Source: BP-464 sp045805505 (GTDB taxonomy: Bacteria; Actinomycetota; Thermoleophilia; Solirubrobacterales; Solirubrobacteraceae). From it: a stretch of 64,000 nucleotides of DNA. The stretch spans positions 1-64,000 of the forward strand of contig JBJMLA010000017.1 in NCBI GenBank assembly GCA_045805505.1, in the 5' to 3' direction. How positions within the stretch are numbered: the stretch's first letter is position 1; every line of letters starts with the position of its first letter. Position numbers and translations under genes: made by a program. Below, piece by piece: positions 25,875-34,223 of this stretch. Under the pieces are notes generated by a model. That model had not been told where the DNA came from. It saw only the letters and a list, made by a program, of their open reading frames with translations, and searched no databases.

Positions 25875-26749
25875 CGCAGGAAGCCGACCAGGCGCGGCAG
25901 GAAGCGGTCGGCCTCCTGGATGAAGAAGCCGTGCGCGGCGCGCGGGTAGTCGACGTAGCTCGCCCGCGCGATCGTCGTGGCGATGTGGATCTGGTTGCCG
26001 ACCGGCAGGATCCGGTCCTCCTTGCCACCGGCGACGAGCACCGGCAGGCGCAGCTGCCCGATCGCCTTCCCGTCGGGATCGCGGCCACCGAGCCAGAAGC
26101 TGCTGGCCGTCAGCTGGCGTGCGCGCACGGCGTCACTCGCCTGCGGCGCGAAGCCCTGGCGGCTACCGATGTCGGCGGCGTAGTCGGCCACCGCGGACGG
26201 GCCGGCGCCCGAGCCGAACAGCAGGCCGAGCAGGCCCGCCGGGTTGCCGGCCAGCGAGGCGACGGCCTCCGGCGCGGGAGCGGTGTAGCCGCCGTCGCCC
26301 GGCGCGGTCGACAGCAGCGCCGCGCGCCGGAACATCCCGGGATGGCGGACGAGGAGGCTCTGGGCGATCATGCCGCCCATCGACCAGCCGGCGACGTCGG
26401 GGCGGCGCAGCCCCAGCTTGCGCACCAGGCCCGCGGTCGTGTCGGCCATCCGCCGGATCGTCAGGGCGCCGGGCTGGGCGGTCGATCGGCCGACTCCCTG
26501 GTTGTCGAGCAGCACCACCCGGTGGCCGGCGGCAGCCAGGGCGTCGACGAAGCTCGGCGGCCACGCGTCCATCGCGCCGCTGAGCCCCATGATCAGCACG
26601 AGCGGCCGGCCCTCGCCGACCGACCGGTAGGCGACGTCGACGCCGCCGACGCGAGTGACCTTGGTCGGCGCGGTGGCCGCGGTCGGCGCCGCCGCGGCGG
26701 GAGCGGCGAGCAGCAGCGTCGCGAGCAGCGCGAACCCGAGTCGCCTCAC
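25871..26749 (-). CDS. secreted alpha/beta hydrolase
   Basis: A 292-residue hydrolase with a signal peptide (RRLGFALLATLLLAAPAAAA). The triad is complete: nucleophile in AGWSMGGMIAQ, Asp in GGKEDRILP and His in PRAAHGFF. VLLDNQGVGRST resembles the TAP/proline-iminopeptidase-like hydrolases; the substrate is unknown. The GTG start overlaps the acsA stop (GTGA). The frame also runs through acsA without a stop, but composition and the signal peptide place the start here. Confidence 0.87.
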   Translation of the reverse strand: MRRLGFALLATLLLAAPAAAAPTAATAPTKVTRVGGVDVAYRSVGEGRPLVLIMGLSGAMDAWPPSFVDALAAAGHRVVLLDNQGVGRSTAQPGALTIRRMADTTAGLVRKLGLRRPDVAGWSMGGMIAQSLLVRHPGMFRRAALLSTAPGDGGYTAPAPEAVASLAGNPAGLLGLLFGSGAGPSAVADYAADIGSRQGFAPQASDAVRARQLTASSFWLGGRDPDGKAIGQLRLPVLVAGGKEDRILPVGNQIHIATTIARASYVDYPRAAHGFFIQEADRFLPRLVGFLR

Positions 26750-28692
26750 GCCTCGTCCGCCTGGCGTTCCTTGATCTTGCCCTCGAGCTTGCTCATGACG
26801 TCGGGGTCGCGCAGCGTCGTGACGTCTCCGAGCTCGCGGCCCTCGGCGATGTCGCGCAGCAGCCGGCGCATGATCTTGCCGCTGCGGGTCTTGGGCAGGT
26901 CGCCGGCCCAGATGATCCGCTTGGGCCGCGCGAACTTGCCGATGCGGGCGGCGACGCGCTCGTTGATCTCGGCGATCAGCTCGTCGCTGCCCTCGTCCTC
27001 GGTGCCCTCGAGCGTCACGAACGCGGCGACCGACTGCCCGGTGTCCTCGTCGTTCTGGCCGATCGCGGCCGCCTCGGCGACCTTCGGGTGGCTGACGATG
27101 GCCGACTCGATCTCGGCGGTGCTCATGCGGTGGCCCGAGACGTTGATGACGTCGTCGATGCGGCCGATGACCCAGAAGTAGCCGTCGTCCTCCTCGCGCC
27201 GGCTTGCATCCCCGACGAGGTAGGTCTCCTTGCCCCACTTGTCCCAGTAGGTCTCGACGAAGCGCTCGTCGTCGCGGAACAGCGTGCGCAGCATCCCCGG
27301 CCACGGCCGCCGCAGCGCGAGCAGGCCCTGCGTGCCGTTGTCGACCTCCGTCCCCTCCTCGTCGAGCACGGCGGCGTCGACGCCCGGGATCGGCAGGCCC
27401 GCCGAGCCCGGCCGCATGTGCTGGGCGCCGGGAAGCGTGGTGATCATGATCCCGCCCGTCTCGGTCTGCCACCACGTGTCGACGACCGGCGCGGTGCCGC
27501 CGCCGATGACCTCGCGGTACCACAGCCAGGCCTTGGGGTTGATCGGCTCGCCGACCGTGCCGAGCAGCCGGATCTTCGACAGGTCGAACTTCTCGACGTG
27601 CTCGACGCCCCACTTCATGCACGCGCGGATCGCCGTCGGGGCCGTGTAGAAGATCGTCGCGCCGTAGCGCTCGCACAGCTCCCACCAGATCCCCTTGTGG
27701 GGGTAGTCCGGCGCGCCCTCGTACATCACCGACGTGCAGCCGTTGATCAGCGGCCCGTAGACGATGTAGGAGTGGCCGGTGATCCAGCCGACGTCGGCCG
27801 AGCAGAACCACACGTCGGAGTCGGCCTGCAGGTCGAAGACCGCCTTGTGCGTCCAGGCGACGTGCGTCAGGTAGCCGCCCGTCGTGTGCAGGATCCCCTT
27901 CGGCTTGGCGGTCGAGCCGCTCGTGTAGAGGACGAACAGCGGGTGCTCCGCGTCGAGCTCCGCCGGCGGGCAGTCGGCGTCGGCGGCCTCGAGCAGCTCG
28001 TGGTACCAGGCGTCCTTGTCGGCCATCGGCGCGTCGTTGTCGGTATGGCGGACGACCACGCACGGGAGGTCGGGCATGCAGGCGTCGACCGCCTCCTTGA
28101 TCGGCGCGGTCTTGCCCTTGCGGCGCGCGCCGTCGACGGTGATCAGCAGCTTGGCGTCGGAGAACTCCATCCGCTCGGCGACGCTCTCCGCGGAGAAGCC
28201 GCCGAAGACGACGTTGTGCGGCGCGCCGATCCGCGCGCACGCCAGCATCGCCACCGCGACCTCGGGGATCATCGGCAGGTAGATGCCGACCACGTCGCCC
28301 GCCTGGACGCCGCGGCCCTTCAGCGCGTTGGCAAAGCGCATGACATCGCGGTGCAGCTCGGCGTAGGTGACGTCGCGCTCCTCGCCCTCCTCCCCGCGCC
28401 AGTGAAACGCGACCCGGTCGCCGCGACCGGCCTCGACGTGGCGGTCCAGCGCGTTGTAGGACGCGTTGATCTTCCCGCCGGCGAACCACTTGTAGAACGG
28501 CGGGTTGGACTCGTCGAGGACCTCGTCCCACTCCCGGAACCAGTCGAGCGCGCCCGCACGCTCGGCCCACGCTGCCGCGAGGTCCTCGGGCTGCTCGGCG
28601 TCGGTGATCGCCGCGCCCGCAGTGAACTCAGGTGGCGGATCGAACGTGTGAACGTCGAGGAGGTCGGTGAGACGCTGCTCCAGGGAGGCCAT
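26746..28692 (-). CDS. acsA: acetyl-CoA synthetase (AMP-forming)
   Basis: A 648-residue enzyme, the normal length, that activates acetate to acetyl-CoA. Visible are the N-terminal WFREWDEVLDESNPPFYKWF, the ATP loop YTSGSTAKPKG, the TWWQTETGG motif, the hinge VGDASRREEDDGYFWVIGR and the C-terminal SGKIMRRLLRDIA. The last carries the Lys that is acetylated by Pat-type enzymes in studied members. MASLEQRL at 28692 was chosen; an ATG two codons upstream is equally possible. It is divergent from an epoxide-hydrolase-like gene with under 20 bases between them. Confidence 0.95.
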   Translation of the reverse strand: MASLEQRLTDLLDVHTFDPPPEFTAGAAITDAEQPEDLAAAWAERAGALDWFREWDEVLDESNPPFYKWFAGGKINASYNALDRHVEAGRGDRVAFHWRGEEGEERDVTYAELHRDVMRFANALKGRGVQAGDVVGIYLPMIPEVAVAMLACARIGAPHNVVFGGFSAESVAERMEFSDAKLLITVDGARRKGKTAPIKEAVDACMPDLPCVVVRHTDNDAPMADKDAWYHELLEAADADCPPAELDAEHPLFVLYTSGSTAKPKGILHTTGGYLTHVAWTHKAVFDLQADSDVWFCSADVGWITGHSYIVYGPLINGCTSVMYEGAPDYPHKGIWWELCERYGATIFYTAPTAIRACMKWGVEHVEKFDLSKIRLLGTVGEPINPKAWLWYREVIGGGTAPVVDTWWQTETGGIMITTLPGAQHMRPGSAGLPIPGVDAAVLDEEGTEVDNGTQGLLALRRPWPGMLRTLFRDDERFVETYWDKWGKETYLVGDASRREEDDGYFWVIGRIDDVINVSGHRMSTAEIESAIVSHPKVAEAAAIGQNDEDTGQSVAAFVTLEGTEDEGSDELIAEINERVAARIGKFARPKRIIWAGDLPKTRSGKIMRRLLRDIAEGRELGDVTTLRDPDVMSKLEGKIKERQADEA

Positions 28693-28697
28693 TGGCA

Positions 28698-28703
28698 TAT
28701 CTT
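28698..28703 (+). promoter_or_regulatory. -10 box of the epoxide-hydrolase-like gene
   Basis: TATCTT ends eight bases before the GTG at 28712 and overlaps the first codons of the divergent acsA if its upstream ATG is used. It fits the leaderless pattern of this window. Confidence 0.4.
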
Positions 28704-28711
28704 GCCGGTTC

Positions 28712-29560
28712 GTGAGCGCGCCCCCCTCGCTGCCCGGAGTCACGCACGAGTGGATTGACGCCGGCGGCCTGCGCACGCACGTCGCGCTGGCCGGTCCGCA
28801 TGACGCGCCGCCGCTGCTGCTGGTCCACGGCTGGCCGCAGCACTGGTGGGCATGGCGCCACGTCATCGCCGAGCTCTCGACGGAGTTCCGCATCGTCGCC
28901 CCCGACCTGCGCGGTCACGGCTGGACCGACGCGCCGCGAGAGGGCTACGCCAAGGAGCAGCTGGCCACCGACCTGCTGGCGCTGCTCGACGCGCTGGGAC
29001 TCGAGAAGGTCGTCTGGGCCGGCCACGACTGGGGCGCCTGGACGGGGATCCTCGCCGCGCTGCGCGCGCCCGAGCGCTTCGAGCGCCTGCTGGCGACGTG
29101 CATCCCGCCGCCGTTCTCGACGCGCCGCGACCCGCGCACGCTCGCGCTGGCCCTGGGCTACCAGGGACCGATCAGCACGCCGCTGCTCGGTTCGGCCATC
29201 GTCCGTGCGGGCTTCGCCGGCCAGCTGCTCAAGCGCGGCCGTGCCCGCGGGGAGTTCTCCCCCGAGGAGGTCGCCGTCTACGACGACGTCTTCCGCGCGC
29301 GTCCGCACGTGACCGTCGGGATGTACCGCACGTTCCTGACGCGCGAGGCGCTCGGCGTCGCCAAGGGGCGCTACGCCTCCCAGACGGTGCAGGTCCCGAC
29401 GACGATGCTGCTGGGTGACCGCGACCTGATCACGCGGGCCATCCCGGCCGGCCCGTACGAGGGCCAGCCCAACGTCACCGTCGAGCGCGTGCCGAACGTC
29501 GGGCACTTCCTCCTCGAGGAGGATCCCGACGCCGTGGTCGCCGCGCTGCGGCGACCGTGA
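28712..29560 (+). CDS. epoxide-hydrolase-like alpha/beta hydrolase
   Basis: A 282-residue hydrolase. The oxyanion motif LLVHGWPQHWWAWR (HGxP) and the nucleophile elbow WAGHDWGAWTG, with Asp as nucleophile, point to the epoxide hydrolase/haloalkane dehalogenase branch. The general acid is in LLGDRDLIT and the His in NVGHFLLEEDP. HGWP with Trp-rich flanks favours epoxide hydrolase. The GTG start is supported by a TATCTT box eight bases upstream; there is no Shine-Dalgarno. Confidence 0.87.
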   Translation: MSAPPSLPGVTHEWIDAGGLRTHVALAGPHDAPPLLLVHGWPQHWWAWRHVIAELSTEFRIVAPDLRGHGWTDAPREGYAKEQLATDLLALLDALGLEKVVWAGHDWGAWTGILAALRAPERFERLLATCIPPPFSTRRDPRTLALALGYQGPISTPLLGSAIVRAGFAGQLLKRGRARGEFSPEEVAVYDDVFRARPHVTVGMYRTFLTREALGVAKGRYASQTVQVPTTMLLGDRDLITRAIPAGPYEGQPNVTVERVPNVGHFLLEEDPDAVVAALRRP

Positions 29561-29561
29561 C

Positions 29562-30500
29562 CTAGCGGCGCCGCTTCTTCTTCTTGGAGCGCACGTGCGC
29601 CGCGCGCTCCGGACCCGACCCGATGGGATCGGCGGCCGGCGGCGGGCTGTTCTTGGCGGGCGCGCCACCGGGCAGCTTGCCCTGCTGCTCGAGCATCTGC
29701 TGACGCGTGGGCCACGGCTCGGCGCGGCCGGTCTCCCAGGCGGGCGGCGTGCCGTTGGGAAAGCGCCCGAGGAACAGGACGCCGATGCCGACGAGCCAGA
29801 AGGCCTGGACGATCGGCAGCTGGATCAGCGGGAAGGCCATGAAGGCGCCGGCCATGATCCCCAGCATCCCCATGAAGCGGGTCAGCAGCCCGACGCGCAT
29901 CGCGTTGAGCGCGACGAGGACGATGCCCAGGCCGAGCGCGACGCGGCCGATGAACGCGATCAGCCCGGCGGTCAGCGCCGCGCTGGGCTGCAGCGCGTCG
30001 TGGGCGGCCTGCGTCGAGTGGTTGGCCGAGCTGACGAAGTCCGAGACCGACATGGCCACCGCGGTCGGGCCGACGACGCCGCCGACGAACGACGCGACAC
30101 CGCCGGCGACGACGGCGATGAGCGCGCTGCGGCCCAGCCCCGGGTTGCGGGCCTGGACGGCACGGAAGAGGTAGATGAGCGCGAGCGCGGTGAGCGGGCC
30201 GGACAGCGCGGTGACGATCTGCCCGCCGGTGAACGCCGGCAGGTTGTCGTTGAGCTTGAGCAGCAGCGGCTCGAGCAGACCGTGCGGGTTGGTCGGGTTG
30301 GCGAGGTCGCCCAGGCCGTCCGTGATCGTGACCTGCGGCCGCCCGCGCAGCGCGATGTTCGAGATCAGCGTTCCGGCGATCGTCGCCAGGCCGGCGAGGA
30401 TCGCTACCGTCGCGGCGCGCGGCGCCCACTGGGCCTCCCAGGCGAGGTTCTCCTCGACGCTGCGGCCCGTGCCGGCGCCGTCGGCGGGAACGGCGGCCAT
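29562..30500 (-). CDS. polytopic membrane protein with basic tail, unknown function
   Basis: A 312-residue protein with about six membrane helices. They start with VAILAGLATIAGTLISNIAL near residue 32 and end with LIQLPIVQAFWLVGIGVLFLG near 240. A soluble Pro-rich tail then ends in a strongly basic cluster (RSKKKKRRR). The segment between helices 1 and 2 is extracytoplasmic in prediction. I do not recognise the family. The ATG overlaps the stop of the small upstream gene by one base, so the two form an operon. Confidence 0.75.
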   Translation of the reverse strand: MAAVPADGAGTGRSVEENLAWEAQWAPRAATVAILAGLATIAGTLISNIALRGRPQVTITDGLGDLANPTNPHGLLEPLLLKLNDNLPAFTGGQIVTALSGPLTALALIYLFRAVQARNPGLGRSALIAVVAGGVASFVGGVVGPTAVAMSVSDFVSSANHSTQAAHDALQPSAALTAGLIAFIGRVALGLGIVLVALNAMRVGLLTRFMGMLGIMAGAFMAFPLIQLPIVQAFWLVGIGVLFLGRFPNGTPPAWETGRAEPWPTRQQMLEQQGKLPGGAPAKNSPPPAADPIGSGPERAAHVRSKKKKRRR

Positions 30501-30694
30501 CAGCTCTTGAGCCGCGGCCGCGGCGTGGTCTTGGCCACCGCGCGCGGCGGCGACCAGTCGAGATCCTCGCGCTCGACGACGCGAGACAGACGCTCGCCGC
30601 CCTTGAGCAGGAGGTCGAGGCCGGGCTGCGCGAGGCGGATGAGCGTCTCGATGCGGCCGCGCCAGGCGAGCTGTGTCGGAGACGGAGGCGCCAC
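30500..30694 (-). CDS. small protein of unknown function
   Basis: A 64-residue basic protein. It has an amphipathic N-terminal half (RGRIETLIRLAQPGLDLLLK) and a Pro/Arg/Lys-rich end (TTPRPRLKS). There is no membrane helix and no known motif. The GTG start is supported by a TAGACT box (30708-30703) ending eight bases upstream, as in other leaderless genes here. Its stop overlaps the start of the membrane protein gene by one base, so they are likely co-transcribed and co-functional. Confidence 0.65.
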   Translation of the reverse strand: MAPPSPTQLAWRGRIETLIRLAQPGLDLLLKGGERLSRVVEREDLDWSPPRAVAKTTPRPRLKS

Positions 30695-30702
30695 GGCCGG
30701 GG

Positions 30703-30741
30703 AGTCTAAGGGTCGCGCGGGGTCGCGACGCGGCGTAGGGT
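30703..30741. promoter_or_regulatory. divergent -10 boxes between the small gene and the CBS gene
   Basis: On the - strand TAGACT (30708-30703) lies eight bases before GTG 30694. On the + strand TAGGGT (30736-30741) lies seven bases before GTG 30749. Both fit TANNNT and suggest two leaderless transcripts leaving this 54-base gap. Confidence 0.5.
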
Positions 30742-30748
30742 GAGCGGC

Positions 30749-31198
30749 GTGCTGATCCGGGACGTGATGACCGAGTCGGTGGTGACCGCCCCGCCGGACT
30801 GCCCGGTGCGCGCAGTGGCCGAGACGATGCGCGAGCGCAACGTCGGCTCGGTGGTCCTCGTCGACGACGCGGGCACGCCCGTGGGGTTCGTCACCGACCG
30901 CGACCTGGCGGTCAGCGTGCTCGCCGACGGCCGCGATCCGGCCGAGCCGGCACAGGGCCACGCGACGGCGCCGGTGATCACCGGCGAGCCGCAGATGACC
31001 GTCGAGGACGCGGCCGAGCTGATGGTCAGCCACGGAGTGCGGCGGCTCCCCGTGCTCGACGGCGGGCGGCTGATCGGCATCGTCACGCTCGACGATCTCG
31101 CGGTTCGCACCGGTGACCTCGTGCTCGCCCAGCGCATCACCGCCGAGATCACCCGGGCGACGATGCCCGTCTTCTACTTCCACAACCGCGAGGGCTAG
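30749..31198 (+). CDS. CBS-domain pair protein
   Basis: A 149-residue protein consisting of two CBS domains (a Bateman module) and little else. The first starts LIRDVMTESVVTAPPD with GFVTDRDLAV; the second has APVITGEPQMTVEDAAEL with LIGIVTLDDLAV. Such proteins usually sense adenine nucleotides. GTG 30749 was chosen over GTG 30740 because a TAGGGT box ends seven bases before it and covers the upstream GTG. The C-terminal tail VFYFHNREG is extra. Confidence 0.85.
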   Translation: MLIRDVMTESVVTAPPDCPVRAVAETMRERNVGSVVLVDDAGTPVGFVTDRDLAVSVLADGRDPAEPAQGHATAPVITGEPQMTVEDAAELMVSHGVRRLPVLDGGRLIGIVTLDDLAVRTGDLVLAQRITAEITRATMPVFYFHNREG

Positions 31199-31201
31199 CG
31201 G

Positions 31202-31933
31202 CTACAGCAGGGCGCGGGCGGCGGCGAGCACGTCGCCGTCGTCGCTGCGCGCCGCCTGGGGGAGCAACGTCGCGAGCGCCTCGGCGGCGGCGCGGACGTG
31301 CGCCGGCGCCTCGGGGCTGATGACGATCGCCGCGGGCCCGGTGAGCGATCGCAGCGTGCCGCGGGTCACGGGCCACGACGTGACGCCCGCCAGGTCGGCG
31401 AAGAACGCGCGATGCGCGGTGCGGGCGCGCGCGACCCGGCCGGCGTCGGCCCCGGAGCCGAGCCAGCGCTCGACCGCCAGCTCCGGGCCGCCCTCGCGCA
31501 AGGACTCCTCGAGCAGCCGCCGCTCCTCCGACAGGGCCTCGGCCGCCTCGGCCACGAACGCGTGCAGCGGCGGATCGGCCAGCACCAGGCCGCCCACCCG
31601 CTCGGCGTGGCGGCTCGCGAGGTCCAGCGCGATCAGCGCGCCGAAGCCCAGACCGGCGACGAGCGCGGGCTCGCCGGCCAGCTGCGCCAGGACGCAGGCG
31701 GCGTCCTCGGCCTGCTCGTGGACGGTCGTCGCCTCGTAGGGCACGGGCGCTCCGGAGCCGCCGTAGCCACGGCGGTCGTAGGTGAGGACCCGGGCCCGGT
31801 CGGCGAGCGCCTCGGCCAGCGACGCGACGTCCGCCTCATCGGACGCGACATCGTGGATGAGCAGCAGCGGACGGCCCTCGCCGCGCTCCTCCACGGCCAG
31901 CGGAACCCCCGCGCCCTCGATCGAAGCCGGCAT
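31202..31933 (-). CDS. alpha/beta-hydrolase-fold protein lacking the catalytic triad
   Basis: A 243-residue protein with a clear alpha/beta-hydrolase layout: GRPLLLIHDVAS, VLTYDRRGYGGSG, then the nucleophile elbow. The elbow reads AGLGFGA, with Gly96 where Ser, Asp or Cys should be. The acid loop (VISPEAP) and the terminal His (PQAARSDD) are also missing, so it is probably not a hydrolase and may bind a ligand or partner. A TACGCT box seven bases upstream supports the ATG. It is divergent from the small gene at 31958. Confidence 0.8.
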   Translation of the reverse strand: MPASIEGAGVPLAVEERGEGRPLLLIHDVASDEADVASLAEALADRARVLTYDRRGYGGSGAPVPYEATTVHEQAEDAACVLAQLAGEPALVAGLGFGALIALDLASRHAERVGGLVLADPPLHAFVAEAAEALSEERRLLEESLREGGPELAVERWLGSGADAGRVARARTAHRAFFADLAGVTSWPVTRGTLRSLTGPAAIVISPEAPAHVRAAAEALATLLPQAARSDDGDVLAAARALL

Positions 31934-31940
31934 CCGCGGG

Positions 31941-31950
31941 AGCGTACGAT
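31941..31950. promoter_or_regulatory. overlapping back-to-back -10 boxes
   Basis: On the - strand TACGCT (31946-31941) lies seven bases before ATG 31933. On the + strand TACGAT (31945-31950) lies seven bases before ATG 31958. The two boxes share bases 31945-31946, so polymerase could probably open only one direction at a time. Confidence 0.5.
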
Positions 31951-31957
31951 GTGGGGC

Positions 31958-32224
31958 ATGGAAGGCTTCGGTGGACTCTTCGGCGATCCGGACGAGCTGC
32001 AGCGCCGGCTCGCCGAGATGGCAGACCAGATGCAGGGCCAGCAGCGTCTGGCCTGGGCCGACAACGCGATCGGCCTGGCGGTGCAGATGACCGTCGCCGC
32101 GATCCAGCGGCTCAACCTCCAGGGAACGGCCGAGCAGCAGGCCGAGCAGGTCCGCGCGGTCATGGCCACGCTCTTCCCGGAGGCCGTCACCCTGGTGCGC
32201 GAGGCGCGCCAGGGGCTGTCCTAG
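31958..32224 (+). CDS. small helical protein, unknown function
   Basis: An 88-residue protein, predicted all-helical. It has a Gly-rich start (EGFGGLFGDPDELQ), then a Gln/Met-rich amphipathic helix (LAEMADQMQGQQRLAW) and two further helices. There is no membrane segment or known motif. ATG 31958 was chosen over ATG 31949 because the TACGAT box covers the earlier codon and places the transcript start at 31958. Its end overlaps the GMC oxidoreductase by four bases. Confidence 0.65.
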   Translation: MEGFGGLFGDPDELQRRLAEMADQMQGQQRLAWADNAIGLAVQMTVAAIQRLNLQGTAEQQAEQVRAVMATLFPEAVTLVREARQGLS

Positions 32225-33798
32225 ACCGCGGCCGCCTGCTCGCTGGGCGCGGCGGCCGCCGGGCCCTTGATGAGGTCCGCCGCCCGCTCGGCGATGGCGA
32301 TCGTCGGCGCGTTGGTGTTGCCGCGCGGCACCATCGGCATCACCGAGGCGTCGACCACGCGCAGCCCCTCTACGCCCAGTACGCGCAGCTCGTCGTCGAC
32401 CACCGTGCCCATCGCGCAGGTGCCCACCGGGTGGTAGATGGCGAACGTCGTGCGCTTGACGTGGGCGAGCAGGTCGGCCTCGGAACCGGAGGCCGGAACG
32501 GTGAAGCCCTCGGCGCAGTACGGCGCCAGCGCGGGCTGGCGGGTGATCTCGAGCATCAGGCGAAACGCGTCGACCGCCGTGCGCGTGTCCTTCTCGCTCG
32601 CGTAGAAGTTGTTGCGGATCACCGGCTTGCCCGTGGGGTCGTTGTTCTGCAGCCGCACGCTGCCGCGCGCCTCGGGCTGGAGCACGCACGGCGAGATCCA
32701 CAGCCCGTGCGCGGTCGGGTCGGACTGCCCCTCGTCGACGATCTGCACCGGCGCGATGTGGAACTGGACGTCGGGCGCGGGCGCGCCGGACTCCATGCGG
32801 ACGAAGCCGCCGCCCTCGGCGAGGTTCGACGTCAGCGGCCCGCTCTGGGTCGCCTCGAACTCCTCGAGCGCCGCGGGCTCGAGCGCCAGCAGCAGCGAGA
32901 CCGGTTCCGGCGTCGTCCACACGCCGTAGCTCGCCGCGTGATCGGAGAGGTTCTCCCCCACCTCGGGCTGATCGACCAGCACCTCGATCTCGCGCATCGT
33001 CAGGTGCTCGGCCGGCCCGATGCCCGACAGCATCAGCAGCTGGGGCGAGTTGTAGGCGCCGCCGCAGAGGATGACCTCGCGCTCGGCGCGGTACTCGGTG
33101 AGCCGGCCGAGCTGGGACGCGACGACGCCCGCCGCGCGCGTGCCCTCGAAGAGCACGCGATGGACGTGCATGTAGGGCAGCACGGTCAGGTTCGGCCGGG
33201 TCATCGCCGGGTGCAGGTAGGCGACCGAGGCGCTGGCGCGCATGCCGTTGCGCTGCGTGACCTGGTAGATGCCGAAGCCGTCCTGCGTGGCGCCGTTGAA
33301 GTCGTCGTTGGCCGGGAAGCCGGCCTCGATCGCCGCGGCCGCGAAGGCCAGCGACATCGGGTTGCGCGACCGGCTCTCGGAGACCGGCAGCGGTCCGCCC
33401 GCGCCGTGGAACTCGCTCGCGCCGCGCTCGTTGTCCTCGCTCTTGATGAAGTACGGCAGCAGGTCGTCGTAGGTCCAGCCCGGGATCCCCCAGCCGTCGT
33501 AGTCGGCGCGGTTGCCGCGGATGTAGACCATCGCGTTGATCGACGAGGAGCCGCCCAGGACGCGGCCGCGCGGCAGCGTGATGCGGCGGTTGTCGCAGAA
33601 CGGCTCCGGCGCCGACGTGAAGTCCCAGTCGACCTCCGTGCGGCCGAGCGAGAGGTAGCCGAGCGGGACGTGGATGTTCTGGTTGACGTCGGGCGGCCCG
33701 GACTCGAGCAGCAGCACCGACACCGCCGGATCCTCGCTCAGCCGCGCCGCCAGCACGCACCCCGCCGATCCGGCTCCCACGATCACGTAGTCGTACAT
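32221..33798 (-). CDS. GMC-family FAD oxidoreductase (choline dehydrogenase-like)
   Basis: A 525-residue flavoenzyme. The N-terminal FAD motif is VIVGAGSAGCVLAARLSED, followed by the GMC signature RGRVLGGSSSINAMVYIRG near residue 82. The active-site His lies in YHPVGTCAMG and the partner Asn in PRGNTNAPTIAIAER. Members oxidise alcohols such as choline, glucose or long-chain alcohols; no choline or betaine gene lies nearby, so the substrate is open. The ATG directly before YDYVIVG was chosen over one five codons upstream. Confidence 0.92.
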   Translation of the reverse strand: MYDYVIVGAGSAGCVLAARLSEDPAVSVLLLESGPPDVNQNIHVPLGYLSLGRTEVDWDFTSAPEPFCDNRRITLPRGRVLGGSSSINAMVYIRGNRADYDGWGIPGWTYDDLLPYFIKSEDNERGASEFHGAGGPLPVSESRSRNPMSLAFAAAAIEAGFPANDDFNGATQDGFGIYQVTQRNGMRASASVAYLHPAMTRPNLTVLPYMHVHRVLFEGTRAAGVVASQLGRLTEYRAEREVILCGGAYNSPQLLMLSGIGPAEHLTMREIEVLVDQPEVGENLSDHAASYGVWTTPEPVSLLLALEPAALEEFEATQSGPLTSNLAEGGGFVRMESGAPAPDVQFHIAPVQIVDEGQSDPTAHGLWISPCVLQPEARGSVRLQNNDPTGKPVIRNNFYASEKDTRTAVDAFRLMLEITRQPALAPYCAEGFTVPASGSEADLLAHVKRTTFAIYHPVGTCAMGTVVDDELRVLGVEGLRVVDASVMPMVPRGNTNAPTIAIAERAADLIKGPAAAAPSEQAAAV

Positions 33799-33848
33799 GC
33801 GTGCGATGCTCACCGATGAGTTCCGTACGCGTCAAGGGTCAGGACATC

Positions 33849-34223
33849 ATGTTCGCCAGCACAGAAGCATTCAGCGGCTTCGCGGTCGACGACATCGCGG
33901 CCGCCCGCCGGTTCTACGAGGGCACGCTCGGCATAGAGGTGGCCGAGGAGCACGGGCTGCTCACGCTGCGCCTCCACGACGGCGCCCGGCCGACGCTCGT
34001 CTACCCCAAGCCGGGCCACCGCCCGGCCGAGTACACGATCCTCAACTTCCCGGTCGAGGACATCGAGCAGGCGGTCGACGACCTCGTGGCCCGCGGCGTG
34101 ACCTTCGAGCGCTACCCCGGGATGCCCCAGGACGAGCGCGGGATCATGCGCGAGGGCGGGCCGCTCATCGCCTGGTTCAGCGACCCCGCGGGCAACATCC
34201 TGGCGATCCTGCAGGAGCGCTGA
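33849..34223 (+). CDS. VOC (glyoxalase/bleomycin resistance) fold protein
   Basis: A 124-residue single VOC module pair. It has the strand/helix start FSGFAVDDIAAARRFYEGTL, a central TILNFPVEDIEQAVDDLVAR and the end FSDPAGNILAILQ with the last acidic ligand position. AGGA five bases before the ATG supports this start over an upstream ATG. The stop overlaps the start of an ABC exporter ATPase by one base, so the three genes 33849-35916 form one operon. Sequestration of an exported compound is a reasonable guess. Confidence 0.85.
   Translation: MFASTEAFSGFAVDDIAAARRFYEGTLGIEVAEEHGLLTLRLHDGARPTLVYPKPGHRPAEYTILNFPVEDIEQAVDDLVARGVTFERYPGMPQDERGIMREGGPLIAWFSDPAGNILAILQER

Noticed and set aside
25871..28570. 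A possible acetyl-CoA synthetase/hydrolase fusion
   Set aside because: The upstream part is the wrong frame of acsA; the hydrolase has its own GTG start and signal peptide at 26749.
31202..33835. An 877-codon frame on the - strand through the GMC gene
   Set aside because: Only the last 243 codons (from 31933) form a protein; the rest is a shadow of the GMC oxidoreductase.
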